From: Betaproteobacteria bacterium
GTDB taxonomy: Bacteria > Pseudomonadota > Gammaproteobacteria > Burkholderiales > SG8-39
Reading direction: 5' to 3'
Assembly (NCBI GenBank): GCA_004297625.1
Contig: SCTY01000068.1
Coordinates: 310,001-374,000 of the forward strand
Length of the DNA stretch: 64,000 nt
Shown: positions 42,370-51,662 of the stretch, one piece after another
How the letters are laid out: each line of letters begins with the position of its first letter
How positions within the stretch are numbered: the first letter of the stretch is position 1
The notes under the pieces: model-generated
The model's input: the letters and a program-made list of their open reading frames with translations, nothing else
What the model was told of the DNA's origin: nothing
The model's database searches: none
Translations under genes and position numbers: made by a program

Positions 42370-44266
42370 CTTGCCAGATTACGGACGCGGCTGCCAAACC
42401 CAGCGACAGGACCAGATAGCCCGCTCCTGCGCCGCAGACATGCAGCATCGCGGCGAGCGCCGCGCCTGCGATGAGGAGCCGCTCCCACCACGCGAGAGAC
42501 CGTAGCAGGAAACCCTGCGTCGCGGCCGCCACCAGCAGGCAGATGAGGGTCACCTCCGCGAGCAAACCGGCGCTGCGCCAAAAGCCGGGCATGTCGCGCG
42601 CGAGCAGCGCTGGTTCATACACGAACAGAAACGGCAGCAGATACAACATGGCGGCAAGCAAGGTCGCCTCCCATGCGGTGCGGAAGTACCGGCTGCCGGC
42701 GATTGCGCTGGCTGCGAGTGCGGCGGCCGCTATCGGCGGCGTGATGGCGGACAGGCAGGCGTAATACAGGATGAAGAAATGCACCGTATACGGGTCAAGC
42801 CCGTTCCCGATCGCGATCGGCGCCGCGATCGCGGCCGTGAGCACATATGCACCCACAGTCGGGATACCGCAACCGAGGATCAGGCACATGATCGCCGTCG
42901 ACAGCAGCGCAAGGAACAGCGAACCGCCGGAAATGGCCTCGACCGCCCAGCCGAGCGGCACCGCGGCACCCGTCGCGGTGACCGATTCCGAGAGCACGCC
43001 GACCGTCCCCATGACGGCGGCGATGCCGGCCCCGGCAAGCGCGCCGTTACGCAGTCCCGCGATCAGCTTCACGGCAAAAGCGCTGAGCTCGGCGCCGCGC
43101 GGCGGGACGCCCTCGCGATAGAGCCTGGCGCGCAGCTTTGCCGGAAGGGCGGCGGCGACGAACACCAGCGCGAGGCGCACGCCGACGAGCACGAGGATCG
43201 AGTAGAACGCGGCGTAGGCGACCGAGCGGAGCGTGGCGAGCAGGATTGTCATGACCACCAGCGGAACGACAAACAGCGGCAGGTAGAACCACAGCTGCAC
43301 CTGGTCGGGCGACTCCTGCTGGCGACGGATGCCGATGCGGCGCGAAAGCAAATACACCGCCGCAAACACCGAGACGTAATAGAACGCGGCGGGAATGATG
43401 GCGGTCACCACGATCTGGAAGTACGGCACGGCAAGCAGCGCTGCCATGATGAAGGCGACCGAGCCCATCACCGGCGGCACCAGTTGCCCACCCGTCGAGG
43501 CCGTCGCTTCGATCGCCGCCGCGGTATCGGCGGAGTATCCCTCGCGCTTCATGAACGGGATGGTGTACGTGCCGCATATAGCCACGTTTGAAACGGCCGC
43601 CCCAGTCACCATCCCCATCAGCCCGCTTGATACCACGGTGGTAAGTCCCGAGCCGCCTGGCAAGACCCTGCCAATTGCCTTGCCGATCTCGTTGAACGGC
43701 CGGTTGCCGTCAAGCGCCTCCAGAAGCCCGCCGAACACCATGAACAGAAAAATGTCGTTCGCCGAGATGGCCATGAACTGGCCGAAGAGGCCGCTGTACA
43801 GGCCGATCGAAACGTTCGAGATCACCGAAGCGAATGGCGTATGCGGCGCGGCCCACGATGCGGGGATCAGATGCCCGAACACGTAGTAACCGAGCGTGAC
43901 GAGCGATAGGACCGGCAACACCGCGCCCCACTGCAGCCGCGTGCCCTCGAACACGAGCGCGAGCAGCACCACACCGAGGACCACGTCGAGTGCCGAAGGG
44001 AAACCCCCGGCGTTGATGAGAGTGTCGTAGCGTGCGGCTACATAAATTGCACAGGCTGCGGCGGCGATTGCCACGGCCAGCGCCCAGGCGCGGGCGGCTC
44101 CGCGGCGCAGCGACGCTACGACGAGCGCGATCAGGACGAGCGAGACGCCCAGATGCACGTCCTGCACTAACACTGAAGGCAGGAACGCCGACTGCGTCAG
44201 CACCATGTGAAACAGCGCCAGCCCGACGCCGATGAGCGTCGTGAGCAGGGCGAGCGTCTTCCCCAT
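42287..44266 (-). CDS. TRAP transporter fused permease (TAXI-type, DctQM fusion), system B
   Basis: A 659-aa membrane protein in which the small (residues about 1-140) and large (about 150-600) TRAP permease units are fused, as usual for TAXI-type systems. Features include GLYSGLFGQFMAISANDIFLFMVFGGLLEALDG-like sequence (FGQFMAISANDIFLFMVFGG), GAAVSNVAICGTYTIPFMKREGYS, GGQLVPPVMGSVAFIM and CGIPTVGAYVL. A Pro-rich tail closes the protein. It follows the TAXI binding-protein gene by 18 bp. Confidence 0.92.
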   Translation of the reverse strand: MGKTLALLTTLIGVGLALFHMVLTQSAFLPSVLVQDVHLGVSLVLIALVVASLRRGAARAWALAVAIAAAACAIYVAARYDTLINAGGFPSALDVVLGVVLLALVFEGTRLQWGAVLPVLSLVTLGYYVFGHLIPASWAAPHTPFASVISNVSIGLYSGLFGQFMAISANDIFLFMVFGGLLEALDGNRPFNEIGKAIGRVLPGGSGLTTVVSSGLMGMVTGAAVSNVAICGTYTIPFMKREGYSADTAAAIEATASTGGQLVPPVMGSVAFIMAALLAVPYFQIVVTAIIPAAFYYVSVFAAVYLLSRRIGIRRQQESPDQVQLWFYLPLFVVPLVVMTILLATLRSVAYAAFYSILVLVGVRLALVFVAAALPAKLRARLYREGVPPRGAELSAFAVKLIAGLRNGALAGAGIAAVMGTVGVLSESVTATGAAVPLGWAVEAISGGSLFLALLSTAIMCLILGCGIPTVGAYVLTAAIAAPIAIGNGLDPYTVHFFILYYACLSAITPPIAAAALAASAIAGSRYFRTAWEATLLAAMLYLLPFLFVYEPALLARDMPGFWRSAGLLAEVTLICLLVAAATQGFLLRSLAWWERLLIAGAALAAMLHVCGAGAGYLVLSLGLAAASVIWQVTSAVAGSPPAMRRPVPPPPPESSASR

Positions 44267-44284
44267 GCGAGCGTGCCGCTCGCG

Positions 44285-45280
44285 CTACTTAAGCAGTCCC
44301 GCCTCGCGATAGGCGCGGATGGCGCCCGGGTGCAGGTTGTCCAGGCCGAAAGGCAGGAATTCACGAGTGAAGATGGACGCGATACCTCCTGTCTTGTTAA
44401 GTTCGTCGATGTGCCGGATGACCAGACGCACATACTCGTACGCGGTTTCCTCCGGGAAGTCCTTGTCCACGGCCACGTAGTCGGGATTGGCATACGCCGA
44501 CATCGCCTCGGTCTGCAGCGGTAGCGTGCCGTTCGGAATGGAAAGGATACGGTAAGGCACGCCGCGCTCGTTGCGCGTCTTCTCGAGGATCGCGCGGTCG
44601 AAGGGGACGTAGCGGAAAGGCTTGCCCGAGGCCTGCAGGTTGATGATTCCCTGCGTCGGTCCGATCTTGTTGTCGGCCCCGTTCATCCACAAGTTAGCGA
44701 GGCCGACGTCGATTGTCCCGTCGAGCAGCCCGTTCGTTATGTCGGCGAACGACAAGTACTGGAGCGTGATCTTGTCGTACACGCCCGCCGCCTTGAGCGT
44801 CTCCTCCATCATCAGGCTGGCGGTCCCGGCCTTCGGTCCGAGCGCCACGCGCCGGCCGGCGAGGTCCTTGATCGACTTCACCTCCGCAGACTGGGTCATC
44901 AGGAACCAGGCCGGCCAGGTCGCGTTCATCAGCGCGCGCAGCTCGAGCTTGCCCACGCCGTTCTCGAATGGCGGCTGCTTTTTCGAGGCAAGCCAGGGGC
45001 TCACCGGGTCCATGTTGAACACCATGGTCTTCCAGTTGGCCGAGCCGTCGATCGCCGTGCGCAGGTTATAGATGTAGCCTTGCGTCGGCTGCGAGCGCTG
45101 GCGCAGCCAGGTCGATTGCTTGGCGAGGATGCGATCGATGGTAAGCCCCCATTCGTATTCGCCGATGCCCGCGGGCGCGGTGAGGTGCGTCAGCGTGACC
45201 GGCGCGCGGGTCTGGGCCGGCGCAGCGGTGGCCGCGCCCGCGACGACCAGCGAAAGGGCGAAACGGACAAATCGGGTCAT
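44285..45280 (-). CDS. TRAP transporter TAXI-family solute-binding protein, system B
   Basis: A 331-aa periplasmic binding protein with signal peptide FVRFALSLVVAGAATAAPAQ. TAXI features include WGLTIDRILAKQSTWLR, DLAGRRVALGPKAGTASLMMEETLKAAG and ITNGLLDGTIDVGLANLWM. TAXI proteins deliver glutamate, oxoacids or other carboxylates to fused TRAP permeases. It is divergent from the SMP-30 gene across operator site 3. Confidence 0.9.
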   Translation of the reverse strand: MTRFVRFALSLVVAGAATAAPAQTRAPVTLTHLTAPAGIGEYEWGLTIDRILAKQSTWLRQRSQPTQGYIYNLRTAIDGSANWKTMVFNMDPVSPWLASKKQPPFENGVGKLELRALMNATWPAWFLMTQSAEVKSIKDLAGRRVALGPKAGTASLMMEETLKAAGVYDKITLQYLSFADITNGLLDGTIDVGLANLWMNGADNKIGPTQGIINLQASGKPFRYVPFDRAILEKTRNERGVPYRILSIPNGTLPLQTEAMSAYANPDYVAVDKDFPEETAYEYVRLVIRHIDELNKTGGIASIFTREFLPFGLDNLHPGAIRAYREAGLLK

Positions 45281-45310
45281 GTCACCTCCTCCTTGAGAAC
45301 GACCGTGAAT

Positions 45311-45328
45311 TGTCTTATTGTCAACAAT
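45311..45328. promoter_or_regulatory. Candidate GntR/FCD operator, site 3 (divergent: TRAP system B / SMP-30)
   Basis: TTGTCTT starting at 45310 is followed by ATTGTCAACAAT at 45317-45328, a near-perfect palindrome. The layout TTGT-3 bp-ATTGT(C/A)-AC matches sites 1, 4 and 5. It sits 26 bp before the SMP-30 ATG and 31 bp before the TAXI binding-protein ATG. Confidence 0.6.
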
Positions 45329-45353
45329 GGGACTTGCAAGTCAAGGAAAGCGT

Positions 45354-46220
45354 ATGTCCGGTATCGCCGATTTCAGGCTGCGGCCTGGCGATTTCCGCCC
45401 CGTGGGGCGCGAGCTCTCGCGGCCGGAATGCATCGTCGCCGAGCGCGACGGGACCCTGTGGGTGTCCGACAACCGCGCCGCCCTGATGCGCATCGACCCG
45501 GACGGCACGCAGGCGTTGATCGGCGCCATGCGCGGCGCACCGAACGGATTCGCCATGGAGGCCGACGGCAGCTTTCTCGTTGCGAATATCGAGCAAGGGC
45601 GCTTCTATCGGCAGCATCGCGACGGCCGGCACGAGGTCGCGCTCGACACCTGGGAGGGTGCAGCGCTCGGCTCAGCAAACTTCGCCTACCGCGACCCCCA
45701 GGGCAGGATGTGGGCAACGATCTCGACGCGCACCGTGCCCCGCTCAAATGCGGTTCACGCAACGATTCCTGACGGTTTCGTTCTCTGCCGCACGAACGGA
45801 AATTGGCGGCTCGCGGCAGGCGGTTTCTGCTTCACGAATGAAGTCCGCCTGCTCGGCGAGTACCTGTACGTCGCGGAAACCGCCCGCGGACGCGTGGTGC
45901 GGCTGGAGGTGAGCGGCGAAAGGCTCGGGCCGATGCAGCCTTATGGGCCGGACCCGCTGTTTCCCGGCGCGAAGGTGGACGGCATCACCTTCGACGCCGA
46001 GGGCAATCTTTGGGTCACGGAAATAACGCGCAATGCGCTCATCGTCATTTCTCGAGAGCAGCGCGCGCACGCCGTCTTCGAGGACCCCGAAGGCAAGAGC
46101 CTGCTCATGCCGACGAGCATCACCTTCGCGGGGCCGGAGGCGCGCACCGCGCTCGTCGGCTCGCTGAAAATGGATCACCTCGCGGCCTTTACCGCGCCTT
46201 TTCCGGGACAGGCTCTCTAG
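45354..46220 (+). CDS. SMP-30/gluconolactonase-family hydrolase
   Basis: A 288-aa six-bladed beta-propeller: ELSRPECIVAERDGTLWVSDNR at the N terminus with the metal-ligand Glu, GAPNGFAMEADGSFLVANIEQGR, ANFAYRDPQGRMWATIS, FTNEVRLLGEYLYVAET and KVDGITFDAEGNLWVTE. These are calcium-type lactonases or esterases. AAGGAA before ATG 45354 fixes the start; a TTG further upstream lies inside the operator. It may open a lactone intermediate of the acid taken up by TRAP system B. Its end overlaps the amidohydrolase stop by 4 bp. Confidence 0.88.
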   Translation: MSGIADFRLRPGDFRPVGRELSRPECIVAERDGTLWVSDNRAALMRIDPDGTQALIGAMRGAPNGFAMEADGSFLVANIEQGRFYRQHRDGRHEVALDTWEGAALGSANFAYRDPQGRMWATISTRTVPRSNAVHATIPDGFVLCRTNGNWRLAAGGFCFTNEVRLLGEYLYVAETARGRVVRLEVSGERLGPMQPYGPDPLFPGAKVDGITFDAEGNLWVTEITRNALIVISREQRAHAVFEDPEGKSLLMPTSITFAGPEARTALVGSLKMDHLAAFTAPFPGQAL

Positions 46221-47095
46221 AGGCGGTAGAGGCGTTCCGCGTTCCTTCCGAGGAGCGCGTCCTTTTCGGCCGGTGAAAAATCGGCCGTGATGTCGCGGTA
46301 GGCATTCCACAGGCGGTCGTAGCTCGCCATCAGCCGGTCGACCGGGAAGTTGGAGGCGAACATGCAGCGCTGCGCCCCGAACCACTCGATCGGCTCGAGC
46401 ACGAGAGGGCGCAGCGAGTCGACGGTCCAGCGGTTGTCCAGCATCCCGTAGCCGCAGAGCTTGACCGCGATGTTCGGACAGCCTGCCAACTGCCGCATGC
46501 CACGGCGCCATCCCTCCAGACCGGCCGCGTCGCGCTCGACCGGCATGCCGGCATGGTCGAGAATGAATTGGATGTCCGGGTAGCGGCGCGCCAGCGCGCC
46601 GACTGCGGGCATCTGCTGCCAGTACACCTGCACATCGAACGACCAGCCGTAGCGTCGGAGCTTGCCGAGGTTCGCCTGCCAGGTGTCGTCGGCGAGATAG
46701 TCTTTCGGCGCGCGATTGAGCTTCGGATCGGCGTGCCGATTGAGCACCTGGCGGATGCCGCGCATCCGCGGAAAGCGCGCGTGGCCCTCCAAGACGGATT
46801 CCACTTCCGCAGACGAGAAATCGGCGAAGGCGACGATGCCGTGGGGAAAACCACGCTCGGCGGCGATTTCCTCGAGCCAGGCGCTTTCGCCGACCGGATC
46901 GGCCGCGTTCGCCTGGACGTGCACCGACTTCTCGAGGCCCTGGCGGGCGCCGTCCGCGAGCAGATCGCCGACGAGGTAGTTCTTCTGCAGCGGCCGCAAG
47001 TCGCCCCAGCCGCGGTCGTGCATCTCTCCCTGGAGCCACGGGTACCGGTTGCGCCCGTGGTCCCAGAGATGGTGATGCGCGTCAACGATGCTCAA
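46217..47095 (-). CDS. Amidohydrolase-2 / PDC-hydrolase-like lactonase
   Basis: A 292-aa TIM-barrel hydrolase: VDAHHHLWDHGRNRYPWLQ (metal HxH), KSVHVQANAADPVGESAWL, GIRQVLNRHADPKLN, QFILDHAGMP and MFASNFPVDRL. This is the pattern of the L-fuconolactone/2-pyrone-4,6-dicarboxylate hydrolase group. It starts at a TTG overlapping the stop of the TRAP binding-protein gene (TTGA), with no ATG available. It is the last gene of the leftward operon that begins with a carboxyltransferase at 51604. Confidence 0.88.
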   Translation of the reverse strand: MSIVDAHHHLWDHGRNRYPWLQGEMHDRGWGDLRPLQKNYLVGDLLADGARQGLEKSVHVQANAADPVGESAWLEEIAAERGFPHGIVAFADFSSAEVESVLEGHARFPRMRGIRQVLNRHADPKLNRAPKDYLADDTWQANLGKLRRYGWSFDVQVYWQQMPAVGALARRYPDIQFILDHAGMPVERDAAGLEGWRRGMRQLAGCPNIAVKLCGYGMLDNRWTVDSLRPLVLEPIEWFGAQRCMFASNFPVDRLMASYDRLWNAYRDITADFSPAEKDALLGRNAERLYRL

Positions 47096-48126
47096 AGTGC
47101 CTTGGCGGCCTTGAGGTCGGCGATCAGCGCCTTCTGCCCCTGCTCCTCGAGAATCCGCAGCGCGAGCTTCGGGTCGTAGGTGCCCTTCACCGCCACCCAG
47201 GCGTCCTTCGCGCCCTTGTGCCACTGAGCCATTTCGTCGGGCCTGGGGTTGTAGCTCTTCACTTTGCCCTGCATCGCCTGCCCGGCGCTTTTCACCCACT
47301 CGACGTCGAGGGCATACGATTCGCGCATCAGGTCGGCGCCGACCTTGGCAAGCGCTTCCTTGGCCCATTGCGGAAGCTTGTTGTAGCGGCCGAGATCCAT
47401 CAGGATCGGGTGCGCGCTGTACGCGCCGTTCAATACGGTGACGTGCTTCACCACTTCGAAAAACTTTCCCGCCGAAGTGAAGGCGTCCTGAAGGTACATG
47501 CCCTGCACTACGCCCGACTGCAGCCCCTCGTAGAGCTGCGCCCAGTCGTAGGGCACCGGCACTGCTCCCCAGGCCCTCACCAGATTGAACTCGGTGGGGC
47601 TCTTCGTCACGCGGATCTTGAGGCCCTTCAGGTCACCCGGAACGCGCACCTCGCGCTGCGTGTTGACGATGTTGCGGAAGCCGCCGACCGGAACCAGGGC
47701 GACGACATGCACCTTCATCTCCTTTTCCGCGCGCCGGGAGAGCTCCTTGGCGAGCCACGCGTTGCTGATTCGGTTCGCGGTCTCGGCGTCCTTGAACAGA
47801 TAGGGGAGATTGATGATGTCGAAGGTGGTGCCGAAGGTGCCGACGTTGCCGCTCGAGACGGTGGCCATGTCGATCTGGCCGAGCTTCATCTGCTCGACGC
47901 AGCCTTGCTCGTTGCACAGCGCGCCGCCGCCGTGGATCGTCAGCTCGATACGCCCCCCGGAGTATTTCTCCAGGTTCGGCTTCATCACGTTGTGCAGGTC
48001 CTTGCCGAGCGACCAGGCCGGGCTCGCCGTCGAGCCGATGGAAAGCTTGAGGCGCTCCTGCGCCGAGGCGCTCTGCGCCCCGAGCGCCGCCGCGAAAAGA
48101 ATGCCAACAAGTGCGCTTTGCTTCAT
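47092..48126 (-). CDS. TRAP transporter solute-binding protein (DctP type), system C
   Basis: A 344-aa periplasmic binding protein. Signal peptide MKQSALVGILFAAALGAQSASA; mature part with GGALCNEQGCVEQMKLGQIDMATVSSGN, the substrate-binding stretch GLKIRVTKSPTEFNLVRAWGAVPVPYDW and YEGLQSGVVQGMYLQDAF. GGAGGAGGAG precedes ATG 48126. It belongs to a different DctP branch from systems A and D. In this operon the order is large permease, small permease, binding protein. Confidence 0.92.
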   Translation of the reverse strand: MKQSALVGILFAAALGAQSASAQERLKLSIGSTASPAWSLGKDLHNVMKPNLEKYSGGRIELTIHGGGALCNEQGCVEQMKLGQIDMATVSSGNVGTFGTTFDIINLPYLFKDAETANRISNAWLAKELSRRAEKEMKVHVVALVPVGGFRNIVNTQREVRVPGDLKGLKIRVTKSPTEFNLVRAWGAVPVPYDWAQLYEGLQSGVVQGMYLQDAFTSAGKFFEVVKHVTVLNGAYSAHPILMDLGRYNKLPQWAKEALAKVGADLMRESYALDVEWVKSAGQAMQGKVKSYNPRPDEMAQWHKGAKDAWVAVKGTYDPKLALRILEEQGQKALIADLKAAKAL

Positions 48127-48154
48127 TGCGGTCTCCTCCTCCGTGCGTTTGAAA

Positions 48155-48670
48155 TCAGATCTGCCCAATTCCTTCGCGGCGCCCAAGCCGCTCGCCGCGG
48201 CGTAGCGCCTTGAAATCCTCGGCGAGCACCCGCGCCGCCGCCAGCACGATCAGCACCCCGGATAATGGGAGGATCATCATCAGCCAGCTCTTGGGCGCAT
48301 TGCCGAGCTCCCAGTACGCGCCCGGGATGCGATCGGCGACCCTGTAACCCTGGACGACCATCATGAGCCCGAGCGCCACGAAGAGGAGATTCCACAGCGT
48401 CTCCAGCATGCCGGCGACCCGTGCGGGCACGTAGTCGTAGAACATCTGCATGGCGATGCTCTCCCGGCTGCGGATCGAAAGTGCGAACGAAAGCATGACC
48501 AGCCAGATGTTGGCGACCATGGCAAGCGTATCGCCCCAGAATGGCGGATTGCTCATGACCGCGCGCATGAACACCGTGTAAAGCGTGAAGGCGACCATCG
48601 CGGCGAGCATGAGCACGCAGGCCCAGGTGACCGCCTTGCCGAGAAGGAAATCGAGAGCGCGACCGAGCAC
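48155..48670 (-). CDS. TRAP transporter small permease (DctQ type), system C
   Basis: A 171-aa protein with four membrane helices (WACVLMLAAMVAFTLYTVFMR, WLVMLSFALSIRSRESIAMQ, LLFVALGLMMVVQGYRVAD, WLMMILPLSGVLIVLAAARV). The SRE-SIAM loop is typical of DctQ. It lies between the large permease gene (6 bp) and the binding-protein gene (28 bp). Confidence 0.88.
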   Translation of the reverse strand: MLGRALDFLLGKAVTWACVLMLAAMVAFTLYTVFMRAVMSNPPFWGDTLAMVANIWLVMLSFALSIRSRESIAMQMFYDYVPARVAGMLETLWNLLFVALGLMMVVQGYRVADRIPGAYWELGNAPKSWLMMILPLSGVLIVLAAARVLAEDFKALRRGERLGRREGIGQI

Positions 48671-48676
48671 CGGTGC

Positions 48677-49963
48677 TCAGCCCAGGCCCAGCGCGTGCGG
48701 CAGCGCGAGAGTCAGCGCAGGCACGGCAAACATGAAAAACAGCACCACCACCTCGATCAGCATGTAAGGCACCATCTCGATGGCCACGCGCTCGGGCTTC
48801 GCCTGCGCGATGAACGAGGCGAGGAAGTAACACGCGCCGACCGGCGGGGTGACCATACCGAGCAGGAAGCCCACGACCACCACCAGCGCCGCCTGCACCG
48901 GAGGAAACCCGGCCGTCGCGCTCACCGCGACCAGCATCGGCCCGAAAATGATGATGTTCGCCGGAGCGTCCAGGAACGTACCGATGAGCAGGATCAGGCC
49001 CACCAGGACGATGACGAACAGCACCGGGCTCGCGACGAAGCCCGCCAGCCAGTGCTCCAGCATGGCGATGGTGCCGAACTTGGCGAGCAGCCAGCCGAAT
49101 GGTCCCGAGGCGGCAAGGACGATAAACACGGAGGCCGAGAGCCGCACGGTGCGGGTAAAGGCACCGATCACCTCCGCAGCCGTCAGACTGCGGTACAGCA
49201 CCCCGCCGACGAGAAAGGCCGCTGCGGCGGTGATCGCGCCGGCCTCGACGGAGCTGAAAAACCCGCCCAGGATTCCGCCCAGCAACACCAGCGGGATCAC
49301 CATCGCGCCGCTTGCGCGCCAGAATGCGCGCACCACGCGCGCAAAGCTGAACGGCTCGTCGCTGCGCTCGTAGGCGCGCCGCACCGCGATCCAATAGGTC
49401 ACGGCGAGCATCATCAGGCCGATCAGCACGCCGGGCAGGATGCCTCCGGCGAACAGCGCGCCCACCGAGAGGTTGGCCGCGCTCGCGAGGATGATCATCG
49501 CGATGCTCGGCGGGATGATGCCGCCGATGGTCGACGCTACTGCCGTCAGTGCGGCGGAAAACTCCGGCGAATAGCCCGAGCGCGTCATCGCCGGAATGAG
49601 GACCGTACCCACCGTCGCGGTGTCCGCCACCGCCGAGCCGTTCATGCCGGCGAAGAACATGCTCGAGACCACGTTGACCTGCGCGAGGCCGCCGCGCAGC
49701 CGCCCGACGATGGCGCGCGACAGCTCGAGAATTCGCTCGGTAACGACCGAGCTGTTCATCAGCTCGCCGGTCAGGATGAAGAACGGGATCGCCACCAGCG
49801 GATACTTAGCCACCGCCTCGTACATCTGATGCGGTACCGTGAGAAGCGGCGCCTCCCCGGTAGCGAGAATGTAGATCGCGGGCAGCAGGATCATCGCCAG
49901 GGCGATCGGCGCCCCGACGAGGATGAGAACGATCAGCCCGGCGCAAAGAAGCAGGCTGTCCAA
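48677..49963 (-). CDS. TRAP transporter large permease (DctM type), system C
   Basis: A 428-aa, 12-helix permease: AIPFFILTGELMNSSVVTERIL, GMNGSAVADTATVGTVLIPAM, TIGGIIPPSIAMIILASAAN and MVTPPVGACYFLASFIA. It begins at a TTG (49963); the only upstream in-frame ATG is followed at once by a stop. It follows the carboxyltransferase gene at 50045-51604 on the same strand after 81 bp that hold no gene. Confidence 0.92.
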   Translation of the reverse strand: MDSLLLCAGLIVLILVGAPIALAMILLPAIYILATGEAPLLTVPHQMYEAVAKYPLVAIPFFILTGELMNSSVVTERILELSRAIVGRLRGGLAQVNVVSSMFFAGMNGSAVADTATVGTVLIPAMTRSGYSPEFSAALTAVASTIGGIIPPSIAMIILASAANLSVGALFAGGILPGVLIGLMMLAVTYWIAVRRAYERSDEPFSFARVVRAFWRASGAMVIPLVLLGGILGGFFSSVEAGAITAAAAFLVGGVLYRSLTAAEVIGAFTRTVRLSASVFIVLAASGPFGWLLAKFGTIAMLEHWLAGFVASPVLFVIVLVGLILLIGTFLDAPANIIIFGPMLVAVSATAGFPPVQAALVVVVGFLLGMVTPPVGACYFLASFIAQAKPERVAIEMVPYMLIEVVVLFFMFAVPALTLALPHALGLG

Positions 49964-50044
49964 GCGTTACATCCGGCGTATCGCGTGCGTGTGCGGCGGT
50001 GCAGTACCCAACTTTCTCCTCCTCCGTATGTGCCTGCTTGACGC

Positions 50045-51604
50045 TTATTTACGCATCGTGCGGCCCCGCGGCCCAAGCTGCTCCGGAAGCGCGCGCCAGG
50101 CATCCTCGATCCAGTGGCACAGCACGCGGCGCGTGTCGCGCGGGTCGATGATGTCGGGCACGCGGAATTTCTCCGCGGTGAGAAAAGGCGAGGCGAGCCG
50201 TTCGTAATAGGCCTCGAGCTGCGCGAGCCGGGCGGCACGCTCGGCTTCGGGCAGCGCATCGAGCTCGCGCCGATACGCGGCGGCGATGCCGCCCTCGAAG
50301 GGAATCGAGCCCCAGCGCGCGGAGGGCCACGCGTAATGCAGGTTGATGCCTTGCAAGCGCGCATACGCGGTGCCGGCGAGCCCGTAGAGCCGCCGGATGA
50401 CGATCGCGCACCAGGGCACCTTGCTCTGCTCGATCGCCGACACTACGCGCACCGAGCCGCGCACGTTGCCCATCTTCTCGGCGTCGATGCCGACCACCGT
50501 GCCGGGTTGGTCGACGAAATTGATGATCGGCAGATGAAAGCTGTCGCACAGGTCGACGAAGGTCTCCATCTTTTCCGCCGCGGGCCGGTTCAGGCCGCCG
50601 CCCATGTGGTAGGGATCATTGGTGATGACGCCTACCGGGTAGCCGTCGAGGCGCGCGAGGCAGGTCACCACCGAGCGACCGTAATTCGGCGCGATCTCGA
50701 ACAGCGAGCCCTTGTCGAGCACCAGCTCCAGAATGCGGCGCGGCTTGTATACCCTGCGGCGCTCGCGCGGGATGAGGCTCAGGAGCTCCTCCTCGCGCCG
50801 GTCGGGATCGTCGGTCGACGCGATGCGCTGGGGCATCTCGAACACGCTGCTTGGCATGAACGAGAGGTAGCGCCGCACGAGCTCGAACGCGTGCTCCTCG
50901 CTTTCCGCTTCGTTGTCGATCACCCCGGAAAGGCGGGTATGCATCTGCGAGCCGCCGAGCTGCTCCTTGTCGATCTCGGTGCCCATGCCGGCGCGGCCGA
51001 CGACCGGCGGGCCGCCCGCAAACACCTGGCTGGTGCCCTTCACCATGATGGAAAAGTGCGCGCAGCCGGCCTTCAGCGCTCCGAGGCCCGCGCAGGGGCC
51101 GAGCGCCACCGCGACCACCGGGATATAGCCGAGCAGCCCGACCATCGGCCAGGTCGGGTAACCGGGAATCTTGGTGCCGCCCTGCTGCTCGACCAGGCGC
51201 ACGCTGCCGCCGGCGCTTTCGCACAGCCGCACCAGCGGAATGCGATGCTCCAGCGCGTAGTTCTCGGCATAGATCCATTTCTCGGAGACGGTGGCCTCCG
51301 ACGAGCCGCCGCGGATGGTGTAGTCGTCGATATCGAGCGAGACCTTGCGCCCGTCGATGCGTCCGGTCCCGATGATCGCGTTCGACGGCCGCACGTTGAC
51401 GAGATTGCCGTCCCTGTCGTACTCGCCCTTCCCCGCCAGCGCGCCGATTTCGAACCAGGAGCCGGGATCGACCAGCTTGTCGATGCGCTCGCGCGCCGTG
51501 AGGCGGCCGGCCTCGTGCTGCCGGCGCACGCCTTCTTCCCCGCCCATGCGGTAAGCGAACTGCTTGCGGCGCTCGATCTCGTCGACTTCGGGCTTCCAGC
51601 TCAT
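50045..51604 (-). CDS. Acyl-CoA carboxylase carboxyltransferase subunit, copy 1
   Basis: A 519-aa protein made of the two crotonase-like halves of a biotin-dependent carboxyltransferase: RRQHEAGRLTARERIDKLVDPGSWFEIG at the N terminus, SAGGSVRLVEQQGG and HFSIMVKGTSQVFAGGPPVV in the first half, and NDPYHMGGGLNRPAAEKM, NFVDQPGTVVGIDAEK and AWPSARWGSIPFEGG in the second. It would move CO2 from biotin to an acyl-CoA. ATG 51604 is preferred to TTG 51610. It leads a leftward operon with TRAP system C and an amidohydrolase, from operator site 4. Confidence 0.92.
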   Translation of the reverse strand: MSWKPEVDEIERRKQFAYRMGGEEGVRRQHEAGRLTARERIDKLVDPGSWFEIGALAGKGEYDRDGNLVNVRPSNAIIGTGRIDGRKVSLDIDDYTIRGGSSEATVSEKWIYAENYALEHRIPLVRLCESAGGSVRLVEQQGGTKIPGYPTWPMVGLLGYIPVVAVALGPCAGLGALKAGCAHFSIMVKGTSQVFAGGPPVVGRAGMGTEIDKEQLGGSQMHTRLSGVIDNEAESEEHAFELVRRYLSFMPSSVFEMPQRIASTDDPDRREEELLSLIPRERRRVYKPRRILELVLDKGSLFEIAPNYGRSVVTCLARLDGYPVGVITNDPYHMGGGLNRPAAEKMETFVDLCDSFHLPIINFVDQPGTVVGIDAEKMGNVRGSVRVVSAIEQSKVPWCAIVIRRLYGLAGTAYARLQGINLHYAWPSARWGSIPFEGGIAAAYRRELDALPEAERAARLAQLEAYYERLASPFLTAEKFRVPDIIDPRDTRRVLCHWIEDAWRALPEQLGPRGRTMRK

Positions 51605-51629
51605 GGTCAAAAGAGTTTAACATCGTGTT

Positions 51630-51648
51630 TTGTAATATTGTCGACAAT
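51630..51648. promoter_or_regulatory. Candidate GntR/FCD operator, site 4 (divergent carboxyltransferase genes)
   Basis: TTGTAAT (51630-51636) is followed by the perfect 12-bp palindrome ATTGTCGACAAT (51637-51648). The core TTGTCGACAA matches the FadR-subfamily consensus exactly. It lies in the 58-bp gap between two divergent carboxyltransferase genes, 33 bp from one ATG and 15 bp from the other. The rightward operon encodes the GntR regulator itself, so autoregulation is likely. Confidence 0.75.
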
Positions 51649-51662
51649 TAACAGGCCATCGA